From contig CM030932.1 in the NCBI GenBank assembly GCA_018136815.1, positions 5,866,407 through 5,930,406 of the forward strand: 64,000 nucleotides of DNA. The letters are read 5' to 3'. The notes under the pieces were generated by a model. It worked only from the letters and a program-made list of their open reading frames with translations. It was not told where the DNA came from and ran no database searches. Origin of the DNA: Isochrysis galbana (taxonomy: Eukaryota; Haptophyta; Isochrysidales; Isochrysidaceae). The position numbers and the translations under genes were made by a program. Positions 52,467 to 62,874 of this stretch are shown one piece after another (position 1 is the stretch's first letter; each line of letters opens with the position of its first letter).

Positions 52467-54296
52467 GTGAATGACCGGGCTAAACCCAAGATTGTGGGTG
52501 ACCGGGCGACCGTTTGTCCTTCGTTCTGCTGTGGCGCCGCGTGTCTCCCGCCTGCGATGGCAAGGCGCTGTCGCTCGAGGAGCGTCGTGCGCAGCGCGAA
52601 GCGACGGGCAATGGGGGCGTTGCCGGACCATTCAGCGGCGGAGGAACGCGCGGCACGCATCGCTGAGTCGCTCGAGCGTGCGGCCGCCGACGGTGCCTGC
52701 ATCTGGCCCGATGAGGATGCGTGGCGGCCCAAGGCGCAGTTTGACGTCTACTATAGGCTCCAGCAGGTCGTCCCGCGCTCGGAGTGGAGGGAGTTCGGTG
52801 AAAGCCTCCAGAAACCGCTCCCCGTTACCTTCCGGTACACCGCCAGCGCCGATGACGCCTACCGCGCCGAGGGCGAGCGATACCTCGCTGCTTGGGAGGC
52901 GAAAGGGTGGGGCACTCGCCGGCTAGGTGTTGTGCGAGGTTGGCAGCTGCACATGGATAAGCATGAGTTGCGCGCGGCGAGCGCTGGGAGCGAACAGGCG
53001 GAGGTGCGGGAGTGGCTCATCCGCGGCACCGACTCTGGCAAGCTGATCCGACAGGAGGTCGCATCAATGCTCCCAGCGTGCCTTGTTGACGTGCAACCAG
53101 GCGAGAAGGTGCTTGACATGTGTGCTGCGCCGGGCAGCAAGACGACACAACTGCTGGAGATGCTACACAAGCCAGGAGCGTCTACCAAGGACTTTGAAGA
53201 TATTGGCGGTCTCGTTGTGGCCAACGATTTGGACTCCATTCGCGGCCACACGTTGGTGAAGCGAACCGCTAGCTTGGGGCTCCGAGCGGCAGCGCTCGTT
53301 GTGACACAGCACCGCGCGCAGTTCATGCCTCGGTGGCCCACGGCTTCGCCCACAGGAGGCTTCGACAAGATCGTATGCGATGTGCCCTGCACGGGTGATG
53401 GAACGACGAGGAAGCACCCCGAGGTCTTCAAACGGTGGGAAGTTGCGCATGCGCTTAGGCAGCACAGTGTGCAGCTGCACATCGCTTTGCGTGGAGTTGC
53501 ATTGCTTCGTGTGGGCGGAACCATGTGCTTCTCGACATGCTCGCTCAACCCCATCGAGAATGAAGCTGTCGTAGCAGAAGTGCTGCGCCGCTGCGGTGGT
53601 GCTGTTGAGCTGGTCGATGGTGCCAGCAGGGTCGCGGACGAGCTGACTTGCGGCTCATCCCCGGGAATGACATGGTGGGGAGTCCATGATTTTCGCCTAG
53701 TCAAACATGACTCACTCGCAGATTTGCGTGCAGCAGCCGACGTGGGCGAGGGCGAGAGCGTTCTGTATCAAGAGTCAATGTGGCCGCCCGATGATGCAAC
53801 GCTTCGAGCCCAGCTGACAAAATGCGTGCGACTCCTGCCACACAAATCGGATACAGGCGGATTCTTCTCGGCACTCCTCCGCAAGAAGCGATTGCTTCCT
53901 CTAGAGGCCAAACAACCATCGGCCAGTAGCACCAAGGCTGACGCCCCCTTCGGAGACACCGACAGTGGAGGCCGCAAGACGAATGCACGCGGCATGAAGG
54001 ACCTGTCACCTTATTCCCTCGTCTCTGAAGAGGTTCATCGTGAACTGGGTGTCACACAGGCTATGCGCAACCGCATTTTCGCCCGCTCAACGCTCGCGCC
54101 ATGCGTTGTATGCATAAATTGCGTAGCAGAGGAGTGCATACGCCCGGGGAGTCGAATGAATGTAGTGCATGCTGGTGTCACCATTGCGAAGCGGCGACGG
54201 CTGAAGAAGCCCCCGCGCATCGGGACAGGCCGGCACACACTAGGGCGGTACCGCTTGAGTGAGATCGGGAAACAGATACTCCAGCCAAAGACATAG
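52467..54296 (+). CDS. tRNA cytosine-5 methyltransferase, NSUN2/Trm4 type
   Basis: Transfers methyl from SAM to C5 of tRNA cytosines, in nucleus or cytoplasm. 609 residues, no intron. FDVYYRLQQVVPRSEWREF and LQKPLPVTFRYTAS are the Trm4-type N-terminus. Motif I DMCAAPGSKTTQLLEML (from residue 217) binds SAM. CDVPCTGDGT has the product-release Cys308. FSTCSLNPIENEAVV has the nucleophile Cys358. These two cysteines define the RsmB/NSUN class. The C-terminus RMNVVHAGVTIAKRRRLKKP is basic, fitting RNA or nuclear targeting. The first Met (52467) gives about 45 extra residues rich in Arg and Cys; Met49 (52611) is an alternative start nearer the conserved part. Somewhat short against human NSUN2 (about 767). 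Confidence 0.9.
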   Translation: MNDRAKPKIVGDRATVCPSFCCGAACLPPAMARRCRSRSVVRSAKRRAMGALPDHSAAEERAARIAESLERAAADGACIWPDEDAWRPKAQFDVYYRLQQVVPRSEWREFGESLQKPLPVTFRYTASADDAYRAEGERYLAAWEAKGWGTRRLGVVRGWQLHMDKHELRAASAGSEQAEVREWLIRGTDSGKLIRQEVASMLPACLVDVQPGEKVLDMCAAPGSKTTQLLEMLHKPGASTKDFEDIGGLVVANDLDSIRGHTLVKRTASLGLRAAALVVTQHRAQFMPRWPTASPTGGFDKIVCDVPCTGDGTTRKHPEVFKRWEVAHALRQHSVQLHIALRGVALLRVGGTMCFSTCSLNPIENEAVVAEVLRRCGGAVELVDGASRVADELTCGSSPGMTWWGVHDFRLVKHDSLADLRAAADVGEGESVLYQESMWPPDDATLRAQLTKCVRLLPHKSDTGGFFSALLRKKRLLPLEAKQPSASSTKADAPFGDTDSGGRKTNARGMKDLSPYSLVSEEVHRELGVTQAMRNRIFARSTLAPCVVCINCVAEECIRPGSRMNVVHAGVTIAKRRRLKKPPRIGTGRHTLGRYRLSEIGKQILQPKT

Positions 54297-55029
54297 GGAA
54301 TGTGGCAGAAAGAACGCGGCTGCACTCGAGCACGGCTGTATTTATCGGTCATCGGGCGATCAGTCATGGGCCCACATTCATGGAAAATACCTATTAAAGG
54401 TTCAGGCTACTACTGCTAGCTAGGGGGGACCTGACGCACCCATGGCGTTACAACTAGCCATCGCCCTAAGCCCAAACACTCACTCCCTTCTGCGACCCCC
54501 TTCATTCCTTTGTTTTCAGTTTCGGGGGTTTGGTCTGTGTGCACTACAACGGGCCATGCAGGGAGATGTGGGCTTGGCGGCTTCAGCATCGCATTCGCAG
54601 ATGCGATGAATCGGAGAGAGTCCGAGAGCCACTTCTGGGCGCCAGCCTTTGCACCCTTTGGTGCTCCCATGAATCATAAGTTTGTGCGGGGATTGGATGT
54701 TCGGGGGCATCGAGATCGGCTTGCATGCCCAGACGGCATAGTTTACGGGTACCGTTTTGTTGTCGATGCTAAGTATGTATGATCTTGCACGGGAAGTTGC
54801 CCGATTGGAAGGAACCTTGCGCCGCTGAGGCATGGAAGAATTTGACATTTCGGCGAAAATAATCATCACCTTCACGGCCTACGACCGTGGGCACGAAATC
54901 AAAGACGAAGAGGCCTTTAGCGCGATTGAGCTTTACACTTTACAGCGGGCTTTATGTGATTTGTACTAATAAAATCTGCCATGATACAGGTGTGATGGGT
55001 AGATGAGGCTGGGAGGACTATTATTATAG
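54297..55029. other. spacer, nothing recognised
   Basis: Contains the 3' region of the NSUN2-like gene. The frame at 54510-54782 (MFSVSGVWSVCTTTGHAGRC) has no family likeness. Confidence 0.35.
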
Positions 55030-56048
55030 TACTACCTCCGTTCCATTACTGAACCGCATCGCCAAAATAGGGACAGTAAAGTTGACATAAAAGAAATTCG
55101 TGTGGAGAGGGGAATCGCGGGTACACTGGGGCGAAAGATCACCAAAAAATCTGGCACCCAAAGCCACCAAGGGCGTCCGAATATTACGTTTTCAGTATTG
55201 ATCAAACACGATTTTGGCGCCCCCTAGCTACACGGCCGATCGCCTTGCCACGAAAGCTCTCGCCGCTCCGCCACTCTCGCGAGAGCCGGGCCGCATGGCG
55301 CGCCTGAAGGTGGTCGGGCCCCCGCAGCATGGGAGGCGCACCGGTGGCGACTTTGTGAGGCGCTGCCGTCCTGCTTCTCCCGAGCAGCCTCCTGAGCCGC
55401 CCAGCACGCCCAAGGAGGATGCGGCCCCACCGTCCAAGAAGTGGCAGTGGTCGTTGACGCCGAACTGCCAGGCGGCAATTGCTGTGGCATACGAGCATAC
55501 GAGCGCGAGCGGCTGCCCGAGCCGAAGCATGGGAAGGAGTGGCAGCGAGCGCACGCGGCATTGTGGGAGAAGTATCATGTTGGCCCGCGCTATCCGACTG
55601 AGGTCAGCCGAACATCAGCTGGCGGCTGGCTGAGGCGGAACGTCTGCCGGCATCCCGCAAGGGTGCTGGTGGCCTTGCCACTGTGCAATTGTGAGCAAGC
55701 ATTCAGCATGAATACACCCCCTGAAGAATTTAGTGCTCTCTTCAATAACTAAAGCCTGGTGTTGGCGCGCATCGTTGAGGTGGATGGAGAGGGATCGAAT
55801 GAGTATGATTTGCCGCACCGCCGTGATGTGTGATGTGCTCGAGGACACTGATTAGAATTCCTTTCTTTGTGACTTTGTCCGTAGGTGCGAATCACACTAT
55901 TGAGATGAAACAAAATGTTCATGTTAAGCCCCAATGTACCCTCTCCCCTCTAACATCTTTGGCGGGGCCCCAATATTAGTGTCTAGGTCTAGCTAACAGT
56001 TATTGTTTAAAGCCTCCTTGACATCTGAGTAATGGAACGGAGGTAGTA
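55030..56048. mobile_element. Stowaway-like (Tc1/mariner) non-autonomous element
   Basis: 1019 bp with perfect inverted ends CTACCTCCGTTCCATTACT, each preceded or followed by TA (55030 and 56048). TA targets and ends of the type CT-C-CTCCGTTCC are the signature of Stowaway MITEs and plant mariner-like elements. The interior has GC-rich openings (55200-55640) but no transposase. At 1 kb it is large for a Stowaway MITE, so it may be a deletion derivative. Confidence 0.88.
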
Positions 56049-56125
56049 TCATATTATTTTAATTAAAATAAATAAACAAACTCCTACCTTACGCCTTACG
56101 GGGTGTGAAAATAAAAATGTTCGCA

Positions 56126-56152
56126 TGGTCCTCTTTCGACGGAACGCGACCT
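56126..56152 (-). repeat. single terminus of the MGQYF element family
   Basis: On the minus strand AGGTCGCGTTCCGTCGAAAG then AGGACCA, matching the ends of the elements at 23733, 31825 and 37151. No partner terminus or MGQYF gene lies nearby. Confidence 0.6.
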
Positions 56153-56501
56153 AGGGACCGAGGATGAATGTGCAGGCCCACCATGGGGATGTCTGGGATG
56201 GAGAGAAGGGGGCGCGAGGCCCTCATTGACCTGCTCCTACTTATAGAAGCAGTTGGCCGCATGTGCATGTGCTGCCATTCCCCCCCCCCCCCCGGGTGCT
56301 ACCGGGGACCGGGGGAATACATGGGGGGGGGGCTCAAATTGGTTTCATTGGCTTCGAGTCTGAGCAGTTTTCGTACCTCATGCATGGAGCGGCCTTATGG
56401 CTTGATGTGTTACTGCAAGGCTAGTGGCAGTACTAATGCTTCAAGAAAATACTCCTCTTAAACGGTCTAATTGCTTGGTAACCGCAGGGGCAGCTCTCCT
56501 A
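56153..56501. other. 3' flank of the F-box/Kelch gene
   Basis: Contains a C run at 56281-56294 and G runs near 56325; no gene recognised. Confidence 0.35.
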
Positions 56502-58044
56502 TCAGCTGATGAGGTTCACAGTAGTTACATCACCCAAATACGAACCATCGCTATGCAATCCGCCGAAGACTAGCAGGCGGCCCTCATATGCATCCGTTGA
56601 ATGACCGGTGCGGAGTATGGGCGTTTTATCATCCCCAAAATCAGGAGTTTCCCCCACAAGTGGCACTTGGGACCACTTGTGTGTAGTCGTGTCAAAGGCA
56701 TGCAGGCAAGTGTCGAACTTGTTGGTGGCATACTCTCGACCGCCAAGAATCAGCAATCGAGTACCCACTGCAGTGATAGTGTGACCCACACGGCCGGAGG
56801 GCGTCACGCCGGTGCTCTTCACCTGATGCCAACTATTTGTAAGCACTTGAAACTCCCACAGATCATTGAATGAGGTGCGTGTAGTGTTCCCGCCGAAGAC
56901 GAACATTGAGGCATTGCCAACTGAGCAAGCACAATGGCCTGAGCGTTGTGCTGGTGCCCGGCCGTCAAATACAAGAGGGGTGAATTTTCTCTTGTCCAAA
57001 TCGAACCAGTGGAGGTCATTGAAGCACCGACCCGGTGCGGATCCCCCGAAGATGAGGACGCGTCGGCCAAAGCTCACTGCGGAATGCGCCCATCGTGGGC
57101 ATGGGCGTTGACCGCGCGGATGCATAGGGGAGATCAAGCTGAAGGTGTCTTCTGTCTCAGCGATGCACTCCCATGTGGAAGTGGCAACGTCGTAGAGCCA
57201 GGCATCATTCAGGAACGTGCTTTCGCCCCATCGCCCGGCAAACATGAGAAGCCGCTCACCAACAGCTGTGAGTGTGGCCGACTGCCGTTGCTGCGGCGCA
57301 GGCTGATCTAAGGGCGAACTCACACGGGTCCACAACTTATGTGTTAGTCTGGGTGAAGCTGGTGCACCAGGGTGGGCGAGGGCAACCTCCTTGTCTAGGA
57401 TCCACATATCATTGAATTCGCCCCTGTCTCCTTGCCCACCGAAGATGTACATGTAGCGACCAGTGGGGCAGGCAGCCCGATGGAGGAAGCGCGCCTGAGG
57501 CCACCGGGGAGGTTCGTGAAGGCTGCGAAAGACTCTCTTCGCAGGAACTGCGGGTGATGTCACACAACGGATCTGTTCACCGCACGTATCTTCATGCGGT
57601 CTTTCCGCTAATCAGTCTAAGCTGGTCGGCGAAAAGGTCGAACAGGTTGGTGAGGAAGCGCACCTCAGGAGCCTCATCAAGGTTGCTGTTGATGTTGCGA
57701 GTCTCACAGCCGCATACTTCCAGCCGTCTCCATGCCAGCCAGCGACGACGCCACTCTCCTTTCCCAGAGATGTGGTCGGGTGGGACAGGAAGACGAGTCT
57801 CGCCCAGCTCATGACAAAGGAGTGCGTACCAGAGTACATCCTCCGCAGCAATGGTAGCGAAGCGCTTGCTCAGCGCAGAGACACGCCCCAGCATCACTGG
57901 GCTGAGAAAGGAGAATACGCAGAGCACGAGGTCATCCGAGAGCCGGTTGACGAGTGCTCCAGTCTGTGACGTCTCTGGCATCTTCCTTGCTGCCATCCAG
58001 CTCGCGGAGATAGTCTTGAGGAGAGGCGTGGTGCCTTCACCCAA
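56502..58044 (-). CDS. F-box/Kelch-repeat protein
   Basis: Likely substrate receptor of an SCF ubiquitin ligase. Exons on the minus strand are 58044-57664 and 57572-56502. The 91-bp intron (GTGCGC to GAACAG, phase 0, with a CTGAT branch-like site) removes an in-frame stop and joins NLDEAPE to IRCVTSPAVPAKRVF. The F-box is at about residues 33-75 (RLSDDLVLCVFSFLSPVM, then SALSKRFATIAAEDVLWYAL). Kelch units carry paired glycines and W/F: YMYIFGGQGDRGEFNDMWIL, RLLMFAGRWGESTFLNDAWL, RVLIFGGSAPGRCFNDLHWF, MFVFGGNTTRTSFNDLWEF, RLLILGGREYATNKFDTCLH and RLLVFGGLHSDGSYLGDV, which suffices for a six-bladed propeller. 483 residues. The substrate is unknown. Confidence 0.85.
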
Positions 58045-58432
58045 CTCTAGCGAGAGAGGGATGCAAGGGCCTCCCCCCGCGGGAGACGAGGCAAGAGGCG
58101 GTCTCGAGGAGCTGGCCGGGCGGAGAGAAGTCTGTTACGTTTCTCTTGTTTTTCACAATGCTCTAGTACATACAAGTCGGCCTAATAAACAATACCTAGG
58201 GGGTCCGCCTTTTTGGGGGGGTGGGGGGGTTGCGCGCCCCCCCCTACTTTAACTCTTTACTGCCGGAGCACCGAAACAGGTGCTTCGGCTCGGTTTCTTC
58301 AGTATTTCTTCTCACAGCTTCACCCGCATGCGATGCGCCGCCGGGGGGCCGCAGGGGGCATGCCGAGACGCAAGGCGATGGCCCAACCACCCACAGATAG
58401 GATGATCTAGGCAGGGTTCTTCACGAAAATAG
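58045..58432. other. upstream region of the F-box/Kelch gene
   Basis: Contains G runs near 58217-58245. No gene recognised. On the minus strand a short open stretch continues the frame of 59268-59591 across the element between them; see findings. Confidence 0.35.
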
Positions 58433-59267
58433 TAGCCCGGTCACTCACCCTTTTTAACCACTATTTTCCACCTCCCCTGGGTGTCCAAGGATTCCGTAGG
58501 GTCCCCCCCTACCTGCCCCGGCGACTCCCTCCCCCCTCCGAACGACCCCCTCCCGCCCCACGAAGGGCAATGTCGTCGGTGAGGGACCCCCCTCCCTACC
58601 CCCGCGCGTGGCGGTGGCGGGCTATTTTGGGAGATTGAGGCGGGAGCTCACGGGAGGGAATTAGAGTGGTGAATGTGGGGCGCATCACTATTAGAAACGC
58701 GGAGCTTCCGCGACGTCCGATCGCGCGCGATCGGCCGAAGAATGGCCTGGAGATGGTGGCCATGCAGAGCCTAGAGCTGTCGCGAGCAGGGTGGGGGGTC
58801 AAGGGTAGGTCGCACGCTGGTGCTCAAGGGTCGCACACACTCGTATTGACCCATCCTGGCCCCTCGTACCGCAGGAATGCCTCGATTCGATCCGGCCCGA
58901 CGCCCAGGGCCACGGCCCGATTGACGTCGAGAAGCGCTCGCTTGGACGCCTGGAGGTGCAGCTCCTCAAGTGGCCGTGCGGCGCGACGGGCCGGTCGCGA
59001 CCGGGGCGTTCAGGGCCTGCCTCTAACCCCCAAAGCCTCCTGGCCCGGCCCCACGCGTTCGCGCCCACCGTTGATCCGAAATTTTGAGAGCTGGTGTGTG
59101 GCGTGTTCACCTCTCACCTCCGCCTTCACCGCAAAGGCGTGCGCCGAGGCCGCTAGCCGCTAGGCCGCTAGGTACATGAATTTGGCTCCTGGGGCGGAAC
59201 CATTTCAATTTCATGTGATGAATTTTAGATGGTGCCCTCCGCACCCCCATAGTGAGTGACTGGGGTA
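58433..59267. mobile_element. TAGCCCGGTCACTCAC-ended element
   Basis: 835 bp from TAGCCCGGTCACTCACC to the inverted GTGAGTGACTGGGGTA, with TA at both extremes and about 12 of 14 bases matching. The right end also contains the ATGGGGGTGCGGAGGGC block seen inside the copies at 352 and 23945. GC-rich interior, no transposase. It probably belongs to another TA-targeting MITE family. Confidence 0.6.
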
Positions 59268-59591
59268 AGAGAACTTCCAGTCACGCGTCTCGATGAGCGC
59301 AAAGAGCCACGCGATTGTGGTCTGCGGCAGGTCAAAACTGTCAAGGACTTCTTGCTTCCGCTCTTCAAACACCAGCTCCATGTTGTGGTCGGGGTGCTGG
59401 AGGAGGATGGCGCTCTTGATGAGAATGTCAAACGCGACGGCGTGTGCGCGTTGGCTGTATGCAGTGAGAGTTGGCTCGGCCGGTGCTTTGGGTACAGCCT
59501 CGCTGGGCGGATCCGGCGTGTCCCCTGAGTCGCGTTCGTCCTGCTCGCGCCTACGCTTGGTGTAACAAAAAGGGAACCTCAAGTTGTTCAT
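59268..59591 (-). CDS. uncharacterised frame, 3' end cut by a transposable element
   Basis: A frame of 126 codons starting MNNLRFPFCYTKRRREQDER. About 108 codons are host-like (PKAPAEPTLTAYSQRAHAVA, ILIKSAILLQHPDHNMELVF, KQEVLDSFDLPQTTIAWLFA, LIETRDWKFSY) and then it runs into the terminus of the element at 58433-59267 and stops at 59211. The composition looks like a real protein. The family is not recognised. It may be a gene disrupted by the insertion or a fragment of an older mobile element. Confidence 0.4.
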
Positions 59592-59602
59592 GCGCGCATA
59601 AT

Positions 59603-59942
59603 TAAGTTTATACTTAGTTCACCCATGGCGGGGCACGAGCCCCCCCCCTCTCTCCACCCCTCCCCCGCCATGGGGGAGGAACCACCCACTCTCCTGGCAT
59701 GCCTGATGGCTTGCCAGGAGCACACTGCCATGCTGACCCATCCCTCTCCCCACAGGCACGCCTGATTCGCCCGCCCTGGCCTGTCGTGGCCAGCCCATCC
59801 CTCTGACCAGCCCCTCCTCCCCCTGGGTCCCCCTGATCAGGACCCCCCAGCCAGCTCCAGTCGACTTGCAGGGGCTCGAGAGCCAGCGATGGAGAGGCAG
59901 GAGGGGCCAGGGCCATGCCCCAGCCTCACCTGCCCCCTGAGC
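59603..59942 (+). repeat. dispersed GC-rich repeat, copy 2 of 3 (full)
   Basis: Starts AAGTTTATACTTAGTTC, runs through CCATGGGGGAGGAACCACCC and GCCAGGAGCACACTGCC to CCTCACCTGCCCCCTGAGCT. It gives the uninterrupted form of the unit that is split by the hAT-type element at 61603-62488. It also overlaps the upstream region of the frame at 59591. Confidence 0.8.
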
Positions 59943-60415
59943 TCGAGCCGGCAGTGCGCCTCGTTGACAAAGGTGCGCGGCACGGCGGGGCACGCGCCAC
60001 AAGCGAAACACAAGACGTCTTCCGCTTGATGGGTTCCCGTGTTTATGTTTGTTTGCGCGCGGTCAACCTCCGAGTTAGGGGCGAAGTTAGGGGTCAGTAG
60101 TAATTATATACATAAAAAGCCGGGAGGGGCGTGACAAAAAAAGGGAACCTCGAGTTGCACCCTCTGAGGGCTCGCTCGCTGGAGAGTGTGCCCCGCGGAG
60201 CGGCGGCACGAGCGCCAGCGAGAGAGCGAAAGCCGAGAGAGAAGTCCAGAGCTCTGGAGCGTTACGAACGGGGGTTACTGTTAAACCTTACATTTTTTTT
60301 CGATCTCCCAAAACAGCTGTTTTTTACTTTCTTTCTAGACCTCACCCGCTGTCTTTCACATCTGGGGCCCCCATGGGTTGGGGCCAAACAATATCCTTTA
60401 CTATGAATCCGCGGA
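59943..60415. other. spacer upstream of the uncharacterised gene at 60416
   Basis: Part of it (60180-60290) resembles 13210-13345. No gene recognised. Confidence 0.35.
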
Positions 60416-61237
60416 TTGCTGCGAGAGATCCAAGTAAAGACTGTGCACGCCAGATCAGATCGCCGTCGCCCCAGTCTGCTGTCCTGGACGCTGATACGAG
60501 ACATCAAAGGGGTGAAGATGTTCCAGGCGGCGGCGCGGAAGGCAGCTTCGGTCCAGCGGAGCACTTTTTTCGGCCTTCTTCGCGTCAAAGACTGCTTGCT
60601 CCTCAACGACGAGACAGAGAAGCTGTCAGATGCGGTGGTAGCGAGTGTGAAAGACAGCATCAGCCGAGAGGCAGATGAGCTGATTGACAAGGGCAAACTA
60701 CTCCTACCCGCAGCCTGTGACAGGGCACCGGCCCACCTTCAAATGGCGGCCTTGGCTCTAGCAGCACAGAGAAGCCTCTTGCGCACAGCCGCTAGTGGTG
60801 ACCAGTACCGGATGGTAGATAGCAATGAGGTGAGGTGGGTGGTCGGCGGAGCGCTTGGTGTTGTCGCACCGCCCAATGGGCAGGAGCCGTGGGCAGTACC
60901 CGTCAACTATGTGCCAAACCGACTTTCCATGGTAGTTACGGGCTCGATCTGGTTTCCGCAGCAGCGCAAGTCGATGGTCACTAGGATGGTCTCAAACTGG
61001 CGTGCTGATTTGGGCGAGGCGTTTGACGTGGAGGGAATCGATCCAGCGCCATCGTGCCGCATGGTCAAGTGCCTCTATACTGACTTCCTTCGACACAATG
61101 GCGAGGACCAAGCTGACATTCTCATTCCTCTCTTTCATGCGCTCCATTCGGCCACCTTCAAGGGAGTGTATGGATTTTCTGCTAGCGAGGAACTAGGACA
61201 AGATGGAACCCCGATGCCTGTATTCCGATTTGATTGA
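60416..61237 (+). CDS. uncharacterised protein, possibly ATC-hydrolase-like
   Basis: 273 residues; a second possible start is Met35 (60518, MFQAAARKAASVQRSTFF). Conserved-looking blocks: VVASVKDSISREADELIDKG, AHLQMAALALAAQRSLLRTA, VVGGALGVVAPPNGQEPWAV, CRMVKCLYTDFLRHNGEDQA. The last block resembles the C-x-Y-x-x-F-x-x-x-G region of L-2-amino-thiazoline-4-carboxylic acid hydrolase-like proteins, which plants and bacteria have; the resemblance is from memory and weak. No transmembrane segment. The Arg-rich N-terminus from the first Met could be a targeting leader. No intron needed. Confidence 0.5.
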   Translation: MLREIQVKTVHARSDRRRPSLLSWTLIRDIKGVKMFQAAARKAASVQRSTFFGLLRVKDCLLLNDETEKLSDAVVASVKDSISREADELIDKGKLLLPAACDRAPAHLQMAALALAAQRSLLRTAASGDQYRMVDSNEVRWVVGGALGVVAPPNGQEPWAVPVNYVPNRLSMVVTGSIWFPQQRKSMVTRMVSNWRADLGEAFDVEGIDPAPSCRMVKCLYTDFLRHNGEDQADILIPLFHALHSATFKGVYGFSASEELGQDGTPMPVFRFD

Positions 61238-61497
61238 TGCCTACACTTTACGTCCTCAACCCGTGGAAGCCACGCATTTGCGCACCTAGGCAGTATCGCT
61301 CTCTCATTGAAGTGTCCCTACCTTGTGCGTCAGTTTAGCGTGCACACATTTTTGCTAAATCCAAATTTTTCAGCAATAAGAGCCATGGTATCAAGGAAGG
61401 GCGCTTAGGCGGTTTCTTGTTTCTTGGTCGGGGGATCACCAAATCGTAAGTTTCTGGGGGTTATGACGTTTCTGGATCTACTACGATCTGTCGGCAA
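61238..61497. other. 3' flank, nothing recognised
   Basis: AT-richer sequence after the stop codon at 61237, up to a dispersed repeat. Confidence 0.4.
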
Positions 61498-61602
61498 CTA
61501 AGTTTATACTTAGTTCGCCCATGGGGGGGCACGAGCCCCCCTCTCTCTCCACTCCTCCCCTGCCATGGGGGAGGAACCACCCACTCTCCTGGCACGCCTG
61601 AT

Positions 61603-62488
61603 CCTGGATGCCCCGTCAGGCTGACATCAGGTTCTGATATCACGTTATCAGGCCTACTAGACCTGATAACCTGATATCAGGCTGATATTATGACTACTAA
61701 CTTTAGAATAAAATAAAATTCACGTCAGTAAACGAGCCATCGACCCGAACCGCGAGCGATCGGCCATGCCTCTCAGTGACGATGGATGATGGGCTGCGAG
61801 GCTGGGTGGCGGCGAGGCTGGTGGCGGCGAGGCTGGTGGCTGCGAGGCTGGTGGCGGCGAGGCTGGGTGCAGGCGAGGCTGGTGGCGGCGAGGCTGGGTG
61901 CAGGCGAGGCTGGTGGCTGCGAGGCTGGGTGCAGGCGAGGCTGGTGGCGGCGACGCTGGTTGCCAGGGGGGAGGGCGACTGGTGTTGAGGTGGGGGAGGC
62001 GGGGTGGCGCTGGGGCAGGCGCGAGCGCAGCGGCGAGGCTGGCAGCGAGGCGGGTGAGCCAGCGAGGCGGGCGGCTGCGAAGGGGACGGTGGTGGTGCGA
62101 GCAGAGGTAGCAGGGGACGCGCTGGCGGCGGAGCGGGCGGGAACAGCGGCAGCAGTGGCGGGCTCTGGGGGGGGAGGGGTGTGGGGCGGGTGCGCCTCCG
62201 GCGGAGCGGCAGAGGCGGGTGCGCGGGGGGGGCGGCGGGGGTTCCCGCGGGGGGGAGGGGTGGGGGTTCGCTGGGGGGGGGGCTCTCCCCTCCGCTTCCA
62301 CACGAACCCCCTCTCCGCTTCTAGCTAGACGTAGTCCATTTCCTCGGATCTTAGAATGGCTCATTAGAATTTTATAATATTAGTGGTGGACCACCTGATA
62401 TCAGCCTGATATCAGGTCCTGATATCACCTGATATCAGGTATCAGGTCGCCAAGACCTGATGACCTGAGACCTGACGGGGCATCCGGG
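61603..62488. mobile_element. non-autonomous hAT-type element with 8-bp target duplication
   Basis: 886 bp with inverted ends CCTGGATGCCCCGTCAGG and CCCGGATGCCCCGTCAGG (one mismatch in 18), flanked by CGCCTGAT on both sides (61595-61602 and 62489-62496). The empty site exists at 59690-59710. Just inside both ends are clusters of the palindrome CCTGATATCAGG and halves of it, likely transposase sites. The interior is a GC-rich tandem array without a transposase, so it must be moved in trans. Confidence 0.9.
61795..61965. repeat. GAGGCTGGTGGCGGC minisatellite inside the hAT-type element
   Basis: Units of 15-16 bp, GAGGCTGGTGGCGGC and GAGGCTGGGTGCAGGC, repeated about eleven times. The Pro/Ala-rich frames through it on the minus strand are by-products. 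Confidence 0.88.
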
Positions 62489-62712
62489 CGCCTGATGGCT
62501 TGCCAGGAGCACACAGTCCTGCTGACCCATTCCTCTCCCCACAGGCACGCCTGACTCGCCCGCCCTGGCCCGTCGTGGCCTGCCCATCCCTCTGACCAAC
62601 CCCTCCTCCCCCTGGGCCCCCAGCCAGCTCCGGTCGACTGGCAGGGGCTCGAGAGTCGAGAGCCAGCGAGGGAGAGGCAAGAGGGGCCAGGGCCATGCCC
62701 CAGCCTCACCTG

Positions 62713-62752
62713 CCCAGGTGTCGTTCCGTCAATTGTGGGACATCAGTCGAAT
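62713..62752 (+). repeat. AGGTGTCGTTCCGTC terminus, single end
   Basis: AGGTGTCGTTCCGTCAATTG then TGGGACATCA, directly at the end of the dispersed repeat. Partner ends of the same family are at 22455-22492 and about 24498-24533, reversed. Confidence 0.55.
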
Positions 62753-62874
62753 TGAGCGATCGAATGTCCGCAGTTGAATACTTTAAAATTAAATGCAGAC
62801 TAGCGTAACAACTTATTTTCCCTGCTTTCCCGGGGGGGGGGCGTGTCGGCGCTTTTCATACATTTAAGAGAGAT

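Larger units (their letters stand above)
61498..62712 (+). repeat. dispersed GC-rich repeat, copy 3 of 3, split by a hAT-type element
   Basis: The left part 61498-61602 (CTAAGTTTATACTTAGTTC ... CTCTCCTGGCACGCCTGAT) and right part 62489-62712 (CGCCTGATGGCTTGCCAGGA ... CAGCCTCACCTGCCC) together match 59603-59942. The duplicated CGCCTGAT at the break is the target site of the insertion. Confidence 0.85.

Noticed and set aside
57573..57663. F-box and Kelch parts as two separate genes
   Set aside because: A 91-bp GT-AG intron in phase 0 joins them and removes the only stop; F-box/Kelch is a common architecture.
61720..62364. Pro/Ala-rich frames of about 200 codons on either strand
   Set aside because: They are readings of the GAGGCTGGTGGCGGC array inside a non-autonomous hAT-type element.
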